From a bacterium (lineage in GTDB: Bacteria; Hinthialibacterota; Hinthialibacteria; OLB16): a stretch of 64,000 bases of DNA. The stretch spans positions 1 through 64,000 of the forward strand of contig JAJVIK010000025.1 of NCBI GenBank assembly GCA_022072055.1, in the 5' to 3' direction. The number at the start of each line of letters is the position of its first letter. Positions within the stretch are counted from its first letter, which is position 1. The notes below the pieces were generated by a model, which worked only from the letters and a program-made list of their open reading frames with translations, was not told the DNA's origin and did not search any database. Below, one piece after another: positions 26,644 through 35,141 of this stretch. A program made the position numbers and the translations under genes.

Positions 26644-27432
26644 TTATCTCAAGGCGCTGTTTTCGGCGGGAGGGCGGTAGTTTACCAGATTTGCGCTGAA
26701 ACTCCCAAACTCGATGTCCACAAGAATCTTGACCGGGATGGATCGCCCATCGGCGGTCAGCCAAATCTTGTAAGCCCGCTTTCCGACCGGTTTGCCCTGC
26801 CATAGGAGTTGAGGCGAAACCTCCAGGGTGTCCATGGTTCCAAAAAGGGTCTCCAGGGCGGGTCCGCGCGAAACCTCCCCGATGGCGGTGTAGACATCCT
26901 TTCCGTCCGTCACCGGTAATTCGAAACATTCACCAATCCGGAGGTCGCGCTGGAGAAAACAGACCCCCGCGCTGACCGGATCGTAGGTTCCCTCCGGGAC
27001 CGCGAGCTCCCCGCGCAAGCCCTTGCGGTTGTAACGACGGACCAGCCCCTCGTTGGGGCTGATCTCGAGCCAGCCATCCAGCTCCCAGCGTTTCTTCTTC
27101 TCCCATTCCTCGTAGAGCCAGGGCTTGCCGCTCGGGGAAAGGTACCCCAGGAACTTGTATTGAGCGCTGTACAGGTTCTCGATCGAACCGGTGGTCCGGG
27201 CATGCGCCTCGACTTGGTGGCACTCTTGGCCCCCGCGGGTTCGAGCGCCCAAATTGGAGACCGCGAGCTTCCCCACCAAGAGATCGATCCAGTACACATC
27301 AAAGGCCATCGCCTCGCCCGCGCGCGAGGGGGGCATCGCGCTGGGAGCGGGGCAGGACAAGAGGAGGGTGACCAGCGCAAGAGCGCCGGAGACGATACGA
27401 GTTCGGATGATGGGACACCTCCCAAACGACAT
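26644..27432 (-). CDS. DUF3108 domain lipoprotein
   Basis: The 262-residue protein has a hydrophobic leader ending LVTLLLSC, a good lipobox, so it is probably lipid-anchored. The rest matches DUF3108, a beta-rich periplasmic family: EAMAFDVYWIDLLVGKLAV at the start and VGKRAYKIWLTADGRSIPVK near the end. The molecular function of the family is not known; members occur near envelope and polysaccharide genes. The 27432 start leaves a long n-region with weak ribosome binding; a start closer to the hydrophobic core is possible. GH36 follows after 48 bp. Confidence 0.85.
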   Translation of the reverse strand: MSFGRCPIIRTRIVSGALALVTLLLSCPAPSAMPPSRAGEAMAFDVYWIDLLVGKLAVSNLGARTRGGQECHQVEAHARTTGSIENLYSAQYKFLGYLSPSGKPWLYEEWEKKKRWELDGWLEISPNEGLVRRYNRKGLRGELAVPEGTYDPVSAGVCFLQRDLRIGECFELPVTDGKDVYTAIGEVSRGPALETLFGTMDTLEVSPQLLWQGKPVGKRAYKIWLTADGRSIPVKILVDIEFGSFSANLVNYRPPAENSALR

Positions 27433-27553
27433 GCCTGTGGGAATGCGACGTCGCCCCCACGGACTCCATTCAATCTCCTTTACCGATTCCTGGCAACCGC
27501 GCCCCCGTTACCCCACATCCGCCCGACCCGTTTGTATGAGTGACAGACGCAGT

Positions 27554-27652
27554 GCTCCCAGTTCAAATCCCAGAACTGGAGCCACACCAACCCTAAGTAA
27601 GCCTCCTCTTAGGACTCGCCGGTCATCCCACCCCCTTGACCGGCTTTTTTTT
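27554..27652 (+). ncRNA. Candidate small RNA of three hairpins ending in an intrinsic terminator
   Basis: Three hairpins follow each other closely on the plus strand: 27554-27582 (CCAGTTC with GAACTGG plus three outer pairs), 27592-27613 (CCTAAG with CTTAGG) and 27618-27644 (GCCGGTCA with TGACCGGC), the last followed by eight thymines. No plus-strand gene lies upstream for almost 4 kb (the nearest ends at 23691), so the terminator must end either a small transcript made here or antisense transcription. No clear promoter is visible. The string GTTCAAATCC inside hairpin 1 looks like a tRNA T-loop, but the stem does not fit. Confidence 0.4.
27618..27652 (+). terminator. Intrinsic terminator
   Basis: Perfect 8-bp stem GCCGGTCA/TGACCGGC with an 11-base loop, then TTTTTTTT (27645-27652). 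It lies upstream of the BlaI promoter and insulates it from upstream plus-strand transcription. Confidence 0.8.
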
Positions 27653-27689
27653 GTCCAGACATTCCCCAGATTCTACCCCAAAATGACAC

Positions 27690-27719
27690 TTGACAGTCAC
27701 AAGCGAACTGGTCTACAGT
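27690..27719 (+). promoter_or_regulatory. Sigma-70-type promoter of the BlaI/M56 pair
   Basis: TTGACA (27690-27695) and TACAGT (27714-27719) are 18 bases apart, about 50 bases upstream of the GTG start of the BlaI-like regulator. The -35 box is perfect consensus. Confidence 0.75.
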
Positions 27720-27727
27720 GATAGTAG
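27713..27727. promoter_or_regulatory. Putative BlaI-type operator overlapping the -10 box
   Basis: CTACAGTGATAGTAG is a dyad with perfect CTAC/GTAG outer arms and a 15-base overall length. BlaI and MecI bind TACA/TGTA-type dyads that overlap promoters, so self-repression of the following gene pair is likely. The inner positions are not symmetric. Confidence 0.6.
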
Positions 27728-27769
27728 TCGTGCTGCTGTCCCCATTCGTTCTGTAGGAGGTGCAAGTCT

Positions 27770-28156
27770 GTGGTCAACACTCCAAACAAAATCGCCCCTT
27801 TAAGCCGCCTCGAGGGCCTGATCATGGGGGTCCTGTGGGAGCGTGGCGATTCCACGGCGAAGGAGGTCCGGGAGTATCTCGAGGAAACCAAGCCGATGGC
27901 CCACACAACGGTTCTTACGATCCTTTCCCGCCTGCAGGAAAAGGGTTATATCAAACAGATCCCTTCCCTGGGGCGCTCGCTTCTGTTTCGCCCGATTGTT
28001 TCCAAGGAGAAGGTCGCGCGCACCAGCGTGCTTGAACTCCTGGCGCGGTTTTTTGGCGGCTCCCCCGAGAAATTGGTGGCCCATTTGGTGGAGGAGGCCG
28101 ACATCACCACCAAGGAACTGGACACGATTCGGCGCAAGTTGGATGAAACAAAATAA
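27770..28156 (+). CDS. BlaI/MecI/CopY-family transcriptional repressor
   Basis: The 128-residue winged-helix protein has the DNA-binding region LEGLIMGVLWERGDSTAKEV followed by AHTTVLTILSRLQEKGYI and a C-terminal dimerisation part. BlaI-family repressors are inactivated by proteolysis after a membrane metallopeptidase senses a signal. GTG 27770 with AGGAGGT eight bases upstream is the start. It is followed by the M56 peptidase gene, the classic partner, and preceded by a promoter with an overlapping dyad. In this family beta-lactam resistance is only one output; envelope stress and copper are others. No beta-lactamase gene lies next to it. Confidence 0.95.
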   Translation: MVNTPNKIAPLSRLEGLIMGVLWERGDSTAKEVREYLEETKPMAHTTVLTILSRLQEKGYIKQIPSLGRSLLFRPIVSKEKVARTSVLELLARFFGGSPEKLVAHLVEEADITTKELDTIRRKLDETK

Positions 28157-28299
28157 TCCGACCCGAGCGCGGAAGAGCGGGAAACCCGGCTCTTGGGGTT
28201 GCGCGAGGCCGGGCGGTCAAGGTCGGGAAACGGGGAAGGGGTGTCCCGGATCGAACGGGACGGAGCCGGAGGTGGATTGAAGTTTGACGAGGGCTTCGG

Positions 28300-29517
28300 A
28301 TGCCAAGTGACTTCCTGTCCCACCTGCTCTCCAGCAATGTCCAGATCGAAGTGGGTCTGCGCGTGGTGGTCGCCGCGGTTGAACTCGCGTTTCTGGCCGC
28401 GGTGATCGGGGGAGTCGAGTTCCTGCTGCGGGGACGCATCCCCAGGCTGATCGCCTCCCTTTGGGCCCTCGTCTTGGTGAAATCCCTTTTCACCTTGGTG
28501 ATCGGGTCCCCGCTGCTGCTCGCGCGGATTGAAATCACTCCGCCGCCGGTTCCCACGGAGCTCCCGCTGGCCGGGGACAGGGGGGAGTTTCGCAATGTCT
28601 CGGCCTCCAACGAGTTCATTTTGAGAAATTCGGAAGATTGGATCGTCACCGTTGAAGACCCCCTTTCCGAAGAGAAGCGCCATGCGCTATTCGTCTGGGT
28701 CTTCAGAGAGTCCGCGTTCCTCAAATGGGCCGCGCTGATTTGGGTGGCGGGGATCCTCTTGGGCGCGCTGCGGTGGACGCTCGCGGGGTATGCTCTCCGG
28801 TGCGTTATCGCGCGCGGGGCCGAGCCGGATGCGCGCCTGCTTGAGACCTATGAGGCCGAAGTGGCGCGACGGGGGATGGCCTTCGCTCCCAGGCTTTGCC
28901 TGAGCTCGGAGGTCGAATCCCCCGTTCTTTTCGGGGCGTTCAAGCCCACCATCCTCCTGCCGGTGTGGCTTTCGGAAGCCGACCGGCCGATGCTCCGCCA
29001 TGTTTTCGCGCACGAGTTGATGCACCACTCCCACCGGGATGCCTTTGTGCTTGCGCTCGGACAGCTTGCCAAGCTGCTCCTGTTCTTCCATCCCGTGGCT
29101 CATTGGGTGTTTCAGCGCTGGCTGTTCAACGCGGAACTCGCCTGTGACCGCGCGCTGGTCCGATCCGAGAGCGAGGCTCGCCAATACGCGCGGGAACTGC
29201 TGGAGGTCATGGAGCGCATGCGCCACAGAAGAGGCGCGCTGAGCGGCCTCTACGCCACCCGCTTCCAACTCACCGCGCGCATGAACGCCCTCTTGAAGGA
29301 TCCCCTGACCATCCGACCGATCCTTACGGGCTGGGAGTGGGCCGTGATTCTCTCCTTCGGCCTCGGTGTGCTTCTGTTCGGAATCCGAGTGGACATCAAG
29401 ACCCTGGATTTTCTCGACTATGACACGCTCTTCTATGGCTCTTGGGAGATTCGCGGTCCCAAGGCCGCGCCGCTTCCCAAGCTTCCGAGCGATGATCTCA
29501 CATCCTTCTCGAATTGA
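28300..29517 (+). CDS. M56-family membrane metallopeptidase (BlaR1-like, no penicillin sensor domain)
   Basis: This 405-residue protein has transmembrane helices near residues 18-40, 48-70, 138-158 and 335-355 and the zinc site HELMHHSHRD (HExxH) near 237. FFHPVAHWVFQRWLFNAE and LACDRALV follow, as in BlaR1/MecR1. In those sensors a C-terminal extracellular penicillin-binding domain follows the last helix; here only about 50 residues follow. Signal sensing must therefore be done by another part or protein. It lies 143 bp after the BlaI-like gene and would cleave that repressor. The gap in between has only a small hairpin. Confidence 0.9.
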   Translation: MPSDFLSHLLSSNVQIEVGLRVVVAAVELAFLAAVIGGVEFLLRGRIPRLIASLWALVLVKSLFTLVIGSPLLLARIEITPPPVPTELPLAGDRGEFRNVSASNEFILRNSEDWIVTVEDPLSEEKRHALFVWVFRESAFLKWAALIWVAGILLGALRWTLAGYALRCVIARGAEPDARLLETYEAEVARRGMAFAPRLCLSSEVESPVLFGAFKPTILLPVWLSEADRPMLRHVFAHELMHHSHRDAFVLALGQLAKLLLFFHPVAHWVFQRWLFNAELACDRALVRSESEARQYARELLEVMERMRHRRGALSGLYATRFQLTARMNALLKDPLTIRPILTGWEWAVILSFGLGVLLFGIRVDIKTLDFLDYDTLFYGSWEIRGPKAAPLPKLPSDDLTSFSN

Positions 29518-29523
29518 GCCCGC

Positions 29524-30498
29524 TCACAGCCCTGACTTCGCCCGCATCTCGGCGGTCACATCCTTGAGGATATCCTCCAAGCTCCGCTTCGGCTGGTAGC
29601 CGATCAGGCTCCTGGCGCGGGAGAGGTCGGGAATCCGGCGCAGCATGTCCTCGAATCCCTCTGAGTAGGCTTGGTCGTAGGGGATAAGGCGGATTGTGGA
29701 GGAGGAGCCGGTGAGCGCGATGACCCGCTCGGCCAGATCCCGGATGGAGACCTCCTCTTGAGATCCGACGTTGAACACCTTGCCGCGCGCGTCGGGGTGT
29801 TCGAGAAGCCCCACCAGCGCGGGGACCACATCGCTCACATGCGCGAAGCAACGTGTCTGGCCGCCATCCCCGAACACGGTGAGCGGCTCCCCGCGAAGCG
29901 CCTGCCTCACAAAGTTCGGGATCACCATGCCGTAACGCCCCGTCTGCCGCGGCCCGACCGTGTTGAACAATCGGACAATCACCGTGGGGAGGGCCTTCTC
30001 CTCATGGTATGCCAGGGCCAGAAACTCATCGATCGCCTTGGAGGCCGCATACCCCCAGCGCGACTTGCAGGTCGGCCCCATGATGCTGTCATCGCTTTCC
30101 TCAAAGGTCCCCTTGTTGCTCTTCCCGTACACCTCGGAGGTGGAGGTGATCAGCGCCGGACGCCGGTAGCGGCAGGCAAACTTGAGGACAATCTCGGTCC
30201 CGAAGATGTTGTTGATCAGGCATTCAGTGGGGCGCTCGATAACCAGGCGCACTCCCACGCTCGCCGCCAGATGGTAGACATGATCCGCCTCGCGGATGAG
30301 CGTTTCCACCAAGGCCTCGTTGCGGAGATCGTCGATGAAGCAGCGAAACCGGGGATTCCCCTCAAGGTGAGAAATGTTCCGGTAATCGCCGGTGGAAAGG
30401 TCATCCAGAATCGAAACCTCATCTCCCCGCGCGAGGAGAAAATCTGAAAGATGGGAGCCGATGAACCCGGCCCCGCCGGTGATAAAGATTTTGGACAT
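29524..30498 (-). CDS. NAD-dependent sugar-nucleotide epimerase/dehydratase
   Basis: The 324-residue extended SDR enzyme has GGAGFIGSHL at residues 8-17, STSEVYG near 120, and the catalytic tyrosine-lysine pair in WGYAASKAIDEFLAL near 150. RLFNTVGPRQTGRYGMVIP near 185 is typical of UDP-glucose 4-epimerases and UDP-glucuronate decarboxylases. I cannot decide between these two; the RYGMVIPNF wording favours a nucleotide-sugar enzyme of that group. It follows the symporter gene by 50 bp on the same strand. Confidence 0.95.
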   Translation of the reverse strand: MSKIFITGGAGFIGSHLSDFLLARGDEVSILDDLSTGDYRNISHLEGNPRFRCFIDDLRNEALVETLIREADHVYHLAASVGVRLVIERPTECLINNIFGTEIVLKFACRYRRPALITSTSEVYGKSNKGTFEESDDSIMGPTCKSRWGYAASKAIDEFLALAYHEEKALPTVIVRLFNTVGPRQTGRYGMVIPNFVRQALRGEPLTVFGDGGQTRCFAHVSDVVPALVGLLEHPDARGKVFNVGSQEEVSIRDLAERVIALTGSSSTIRLIPYDQAYSEGFEDMLRRIPDLSRARSLIGYQPKRSLEDILKDVTAEMRAKSGL

Positions 30499-30548
30499 GG
30501 TGACTCCCCGTGGATCGGTTTTCGCGGGCGTTCTCGCCGGCGGTTTCC

Positions 30549-32015
30549 TCAGGTTTCTTCCTCGGCCGGGCGAGGTTCCATCAAAATCGGTCGGTTTCGA
30601 ACCAGCGCGGCCTCCAAGGCGCCAACCGCGACATACGCCACCAAAGCCGAGGCCAACGAAAAGAGGTACGGGTACTCGATCGGCTCAAGCAGCCGCGCGG
30701 AGGCGCCCTCGGAATCGGATCCCAGTGGAAACGGCGGAATCCCGTAGCAGCCGAGAACATAGACCGTGACCCCGACCAAGAGCGAGGAGTATGCCGCCAG
30801 CAGCCCGCCATAGCGCGTGAACAACCCGAAAACCACGACCACGAACACTCCCGTGCTGCCGAAAGCCGAGGCCTCCTCGACCAAATCCCTCACCCTCCCG
30901 CCGTGGAGCGCGAGCAAATAAGCGACGATCCCAAACGCAAACACGGAGATTCGTGAAACACGGAGCTTGATCCTCTCGTCCCGCGTCTTCAGGATCGGCA
31001 ACAGGAGGTTATGGGAGAATAGCGATCCGGCGGCGAGCAGCGCGCTGTCCACCGTGGAGAGGATCGCGGAAACCAACGCCCCGGCGAACAGAACATAGAG
31101 AAACTTGTTCAGATGCGCCTGAGCCAGGGCCGGAAGGAAATGTTCCGGGTTTTCGAGGTTGGGCATCAGGCTGGGACCGAGAATCCCGAGCGTCACCGGG
31201 ATCATCCCAACCGCGAGGTAAAGGCCCGCCGAGGAGAAGCACGCCGCGCGCGCCACGCCGGCGGACCGCGCCGCCAGCGCCCGCGCCACCAGTTCCTGCG
31301 AGAGGACCGACCCGATCAGAGGGATGCACCATGCCTCCATTTGGGCGAGCGGCGCCTCCTCTTCCGCGCCGAACGGCTTCAGCCGAACCGGGTCCACGGG
31401 AGGATAATCCCCGCCGCTATAGCCGTAGATCACGATTCCGAGCAGAAGCAGCAGCCCACCGATCAGGACCCCTCCCTGGAGAACATCCGTGATCGCGTCC
31501 GCCCGAAGCCCGCCCATGGTCGTGTACAGGATCACGGCGGCCGCGGACAGGAAGATGGCCACCGAGAGGCTGAGTTCCGAGGAGGCGGAGAGGACATGCC
31601 CAAAGGCGAGGATCTGCGCGCCCGCCCAGATGACCGAGGTCGGGACAAGCAGGATCACTCCCAGTCGCTCCACGCCGGTCGAAAAGCGCTCGCGGAACAG
31701 GTCGGCGAGGGTTGTGAACCCGCGCTTCCAAAGCGGGACCGCGAAGAACAGGCCCATCATCACCAGGCAAGTGGTGTAACCGAAGGGGTCCAGACGGGCC
31801 CCCACAAGACCTTGGGAGTACACTTCTCCCGAAGACCCCAGACAGGTTTCCGCCCCGAACCAAGTGGCGAAAAGGGTCATCGTGAGAACACCGGGCCCGA
31901 AACTCCTTCCCGCCAGGAGGTAGTCCGATTCGCTGTGGGTTCGCCGCGCCACGAACAGACCGATTGCGAGCTGCGCCAGGACATACAAAAGAATTCCCGC
32001 GAGAACCAGGTTCAC
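30549..32015 (-). CDS. Sodium/solute symporter (SSS family)
   Basis: The 488-residue protein has about 12 to 13 hydrophobic helices. The N-terminal part ARRTHSESDYLLAGRSFGPG and the helix TLFATWFGAETCLGSSGEVY are typical of SSS carriers, as is VLYTTMGGLRADAITDVLQG in the middle. Substrates in the family include sugars, sialic acid, carboxylates and amino acids. In this carbohydrate-rich region a sugar or uronate is likely, but no residue proves it. It lies in a minus-strand run with the epimerase gene downstream and the pentapeptide gene 88 bp upstream. Confidence 0.93.
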   Translation of the reverse strand: MNLVLAGILLYVLAQLAIGLFVARRTHSESDYLLAGRSFGPGVLTMTLFATWFGAETCLGSSGEVYSQGLVGARLDPFGYTTCLVMMGLFFAVPLWKRGFTTLADLFRERFSTGVERLGVILLVPTSVIWAGAQILAFGHVLSASSELSLSVAIFLSAAAVILYTTMGGLRADAITDVLQGGVLIGGLLLLLGIVIYGYSGGDYPPVDPVRLKPFGAEEEAPLAQMEAWCIPLIGSVLSQELVARALAARSAGVARAACFSSAGLYLAVGMIPVTLGILGPSLMPNLENPEHFLPALAQAHLNKFLYVLFAGALVSAILSTVDSALLAAGSLFSHNLLLPILKTRDERIKLRVSRISVFAFGIVAYLLALHGGRVRDLVEEASAFGSTGVFVVVVFGLFTRYGGLLAAYSSLLVGVTVYVLGCYGIPPFPLGSDSEGASARLLEPIEYPYLFSLASALVAYVAVGALEAALVRNRPILMEPRPAEEET

Positions 32016-32103
32016 TTCGGTCCGAATCTCCTTGTCGCGACTGAAAATACCAATTCTTGCCCCGGACTCAATCCCTCAGTGCGAGAGCCCTGCTGAGCCG
32101 GGC

Positions 32104-32949
32104 TTACAGGTCCAGGTTGTGGTGTTTCTTGAAGTGGCGAGCGATCTCGCGCGCCTCGCGTCGCGAGCGTTTCCATTCGGCGTAGAGGTTGTCATCCAAG
32201 AGCTTGGCCGTGGTGGAGAGGGTCATCTTCCCGGGGGTTTGTGAGGCCAGTCGAGCGTGAATGCGCTTCCCCACCAGTTTCCACCAGATTGCCAGCCCGA
32301 TTGGCAGACGCGCCCCCTCCAGGTTTGCCCCGCGGAGCTTGGCCCCCGCGAGGCCGGCTCCCAGCAAATGCGCTTCTCCAAGGTCCGCTCCTTCCAAATG
32401 GGTTCCGGAAAGATTGGCCTTGTAGAGGTTGGCTCCCCGCAAATCCGCCCCCTCCAGATTGGCCTCGCGCAGGTCCTTCCATTCCAGCGCGGATTTGCCC
32501 AGATGCGCCCCTCGCATCATCAGTCCGCGCAACTGCACCCCTTCCAGGTTGCACCCCTCCAATGTGGCCCGGTCGAGCAGCGCCTTCTCCAGGTTGGCCC
32601 GGGTCAGATTGCCGCCCCGCAGGTTTGCCTGATGGAGGTTTGCCCCCTTGAGATCGGCCTCCGTGAGATCGGCCTTCTCAAGGTTCGCGGAGGCGAAGTT
32701 CACCCCGGCCAGGCGCGCCCCCCGCAGATTCGCGCCCGACAGGTTGCTCTCCTCGAAATCGGAGCCTTCAAGGTTGGCGCCGGATAGGTTCACCCCTGAG
32801 AGGTCGTTCGAACCGAGCTCCGTCATCCTCAGATCGATTCCCGCGAGGAGCGCTCGTTCCAGGGCCGCCGCGAGGCTCTTCGAATCGATCCGGGTGACCA
32901 CTTCCCCGAAGAGGTCTCGAATCTCATGCAACTGGGTTTCTCCCGCCAT
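32104..32949 (-). CDS. Pentapeptide-repeat protein
   Basis: Residues about 35-220 of 281 consist of A(N/D)LxG-type five-residue repeats (GANLEGSDFEESNLSGANLR and many more), which build a right-handed square helix. The N-terminal 30 residues and the basic C-terminal 60 residues are not repeats. Some such proteins mimic DNA and protect gyrase; most have unknown roles. The start codon follows the VOC gene stop with no gap (32949/32950), so the two are co-translated. Confidence 0.93.
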   Translation of the reverse strand: MAGETQLHEIRDLFGEVVTRIDSKSLAAALERALLAGIDLRMTELGSNDLSGVNLSGANLEGSDFEESNLSGANLRGARLAGVNFASANLEKADLTEADLKGANLHQANLRGGNLTRANLEKALLDRATLEGCNLEGVQLRGLMMRGAHLGKSALEWKDLREANLEGADLRGANLYKANLSGTHLEGADLGEAHLLGAGLAGAKLRGANLEGARLPIGLAIWWKLVGKRIHARLASQTPGKMTLSTTAKLLDDNLYAEWKRSRREAREIARHFKKHHNLDL

Positions 32950-33348
32950 TCAAAGCCACTCCACGAATTCAAGGATGTTACCATCCGGGTCGCTGAAGTA
33001 GAGCCACTTGACCTTCCCCGGGATTTCCAAGGGTCCCTTCAGAATCGGCACGCCCCGGTCGGCAAGCGCCTCGAGGATCTTCTCGATGTTCTCGGTGGCC
33101 AGGGCCACATGAGGAGTATAGGGTGGTTCGGGGATCCGCGCCTCAAGGGGAATCGGTGAGTTATCCTCGGAAAGCCTCTGAAGGAGTTCGAGGTTGCCTC
33201 CCTCCAGGCGTAGGAACGCGAAGGCCTCGTGGTGAACCGGGTCGAGCTCCCGGAACAGGAGCTCCAGACCGAGGGTCCGGGTGTAGAAATCGATGGCGGC
33301 GGACAGATCCGACACCTGCACGGCCACATGGTCGAGTTTCAAATTCAT
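32950..33348 (-). CDS. VOC-family protein (glyoxalase/dioxygenase fold)
   Basis: From ATG 33348 the product is 132 residues and begins directly with the fold: MNLKLDHVAVQVSDLSAAID, then LEGGNLELLQRL in the middle and a second half ending YFSDPDGNILEFVEW. Conserved metal positions are HVAVQ, ELLQ, HVALA and LEFVE, consistent with a lyase or isomerase. Reading on upstream to 33459 would only translate a terminator and a repeat. The ATG has no clear ribosome binding site and follows the terminator T-run by only a few bases, so the message may be leaderless. The reaction is unknown. Confidence 0.88.
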   Translation of the reverse strand: MNLKLDHVAVQVSDLSAAIDFYTRTLGLELLFRELDPVHHEAFAFLRLEGGNLELLQRLSEDNSPIPLEARIPEPPYTPHVALATENIEKILEALADRGVPILKGPLEIPGKVKWLYFSDPDGNILEFVEWL

Positions 33349-33355
33349 GATCGCA

Positions 33356-33394
33356 AAAACAAAAAGAGCGGAGGCTTGTTGTGCCCTCCGCTCT
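33356..33394 (-). terminator. Intrinsic terminator upstream of the VOC gene
   Basis: On the minus strand a perfect 10-bp stem AGAGCGGAGG/CCTCCGCTCT with a 10-base loop is followed by TTTTTGTTTTT. It would end transcripts coming from the polytopic membrane gene at 33568-35133. Confidence 0.75.
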
Positions 33395-33412
33395 GCCGAG
33401 GATCTTGAGGAG

Positions 33413-33461
33413 GAGTGCGGTGCCCGGCTCGCTTGCTCAAGGCGGGTCGGGCCCCGCACTC
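33413..33461. repeat. Intergenic palindromic repeat copy
   Basis: GAGTGCGG (33413-33420) and CCGCACTC (33454-33461) form outer arms, with GCCCG and CGGGC pairing further in. The centre CTCGCTTGCTC/GGCGGGTCGGG matches words at 4109-4135 and 39013-39042. Confidence 0.55.
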
Positions 33462-33567
33462 TGAAACGGGTACTAGGGGAATTCTTGCTGATTTCTTATT
33501 GAGCAGCTTGGATGCCAACGCGGAAAAAAGTCGGGCCACCACCATTAACTCCTTTAACATGAGTTGG

Positions 33568-35133
33568 TTACTCGCCTTGGCCTGGATTCCCCGACGGAGC
33601 AGACCCAGGATCTTCCGGCTTTGGAGTGGTAGAAATACCCAGAACAGGACCGGGCTGCGGGATTGAGGTGTGGTTCTTTTGCCGCATGGAGCGAAGATGG
33701 ACCTTCCAGAGCTCCACCCCAAGGTCTCCCACAAAGACCTCCACCCGGAAGGTCTGTCTGATTTGCTCCAAAGGCTCCCCTGCGTCTCCCACCAGGCTAG
33801 CCAAGGCGCGTGGCTCGACCCAGAGCGCCGGGTGGTCTGTTGCCAAACGCTCCAGGTTCGCTGTCCACCGGGTTGAGTCGGTCTCAAACGGATTCCGGGT
33901 GGGCTTCGGGAAGTCCAGCGAGGGTTGCAGGGCTTTCAGGTATTCGAGAATCGGATCCAGGCGAAACAGGATGATCGGTTGCCCCGGGCCGACACGTTCG
34001 AGCACCAGACGGGCGAGCGCGGCTTCGCTCTGGGCAAATCCCTGCCAGGCGCGAACGGATTCCAGCCCCGTGAAGTAGGAGTGATATGCCAGAACTCCAA
34101 CCAGCAGAGTCGGAAGCAGGAGGCGTTCGGTCCGGCTGACAAACACGTTCCCTAGAACACTCAACCCCTCCAGGCCATAGAGCGCCAACCCCGGCAGCGC
34201 GAGAGAGGTCCAAACCGGATCGGCGATTCCGAACACAACGAGAGGAATCACCGGCCAGCTCAGTGTCATGGCCCATCTGGTCCCTCCGTGGGGCCGAGCG
34301 ATCCTCTCGCCCAGGATCCCGACCAGGACGAGCACACAGGCAAACCGTCCCCAGCCGTGGGTGAAGGTCTCGAAGATTTGCGGAAGCTTGGAGGGGGCCA
34401 GAGTCTCCAAACGGAGGCCAAGGTCACGGGGGACTCCGGAATCTCCTCCGAACGCCCACGCTATCCCCGGAGCCGCGCCGAGGAGGAGTCCCGCCCAGAA
34501 GCCCGAATCCAGTCTCCGAGCCAAGTCCCGCGAAAAGGCCGCCCGCAGGGGGAGCGAGGCCACAAACAACCATGCCCACGGAGCTGCGAAAGCGGAAACT
34601 CCCAGGAGAAGCCCCCCTCCGGTGATCTCCGCCCCGCCGGTTTTGGACCACGGTCTTCCCAGCACTAGGGCAAATCCCCAAACCAAGGGTCCCAGCGCCA
34701 GACCCTGCGGGGCAAGCGCGATGCCGGCGTGACGCGGTGGGAGCAGGGAAAGGACAAGAAGCGCGGTCCAAAAACCCTTGGCCCACCCCAACCCTCGACC
34801 GATCCAAACCACCATGCCGACCAGCGCGGCGGTCACCGAGGTCCGCCGAAGGACCTGGAGAATGGCGTAAGGGCTTTCCGGAAACAGACGGGCCGCGATG
34901 GGGTCAAGAAACTCCGCAATCCAGGAGTCCCGGGGCGCGAGAACTTCTCCGCCGGCCGCGAGAGCGGCGCGCAACTGGTCATCCGCTCCATGTGGGAACG
35001 GGAGCCATTGGTCCGAGAGTAGGACCCATGCGAGCAGGGCGTATCCAAGAACGAGCCACGGACCGAGCCCCCAGTCCTTGACCATGGGGCGATTCGTTCC
35101 GGTGCGCTCTCGCTCCTCCAGGGACGATTGCAT
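33568..35133 (-). CDS. Polytopic membrane protein, unknown function
   Basis: The 521-residue protein has roughly ten to eleven hydrophobic helices between residues 25 and 350 and then a soluble C-terminal domain of about 150 residues (RVGPGQPIILFRLDPILEYL). The layout, with a periplasmic soluble domain after the helices, resembles lipid-linked-sugar glycosyltransferases of the GT39/GT83 kind, but I do not see a diagnostic motif. It sits directly before (9 bp) the LamG/propeller gene stop region, on the same strand, and is followed by a terminator. Confidence 0.75.
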   Translation of the reverse strand: MQSSLEERERTGTNRPMVKDWGLGPWLVLGYALLAWVLLSDQWLPFPHGADDQLRAALAAGGEVLAPRDSWIAEFLDPIAARLFPESPYAILQVLRRTSVTAALVGMVVWIGRGLGWAKGFWTALLVLSLLPPRHAGIALAPQGLALGPLVWGFALVLGRPWSKTGGAEITGGGLLLGVSAFAAPWAWLFVASLPLRAAFSRDLARRLDSGFWAGLLLGAAPGIAWAFGGDSGVPRDLGLRLETLAPSKLPQIFETFTHGWGRFACVLVLVGILGERIARPHGGTRWAMTLSWPVIPLVVFGIADPVWTSLALPGLALYGLEGLSVLGNVFVSRTERLLLPTLLVGVLAYHSYFTGLESVRAWQGFAQSEAALARLVLERVGPGQPIILFRLDPILEYLKALQPSLDFPKPTRNPFETDSTRWTANLERLATDHPALWVEPRALASLVGDAGEPLEQIRQTFRVEVFVGDLGVELWKVHLRSMRQKNHTSIPQPGPVLGISTTPKPEDPGSAPSGNPGQGE

Positions 35134-35141
35134 GGGTCTTC

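Noticed and set aside
27551-27585. tRNA-like T-loop (GTTCAAATCC) upstream of the BlaI gene
   Set aside because: The bases on both sides do not pair as a T-stem and no acceptor, D-arm or anticodon arm fits; the region folds better as a simple hairpin.
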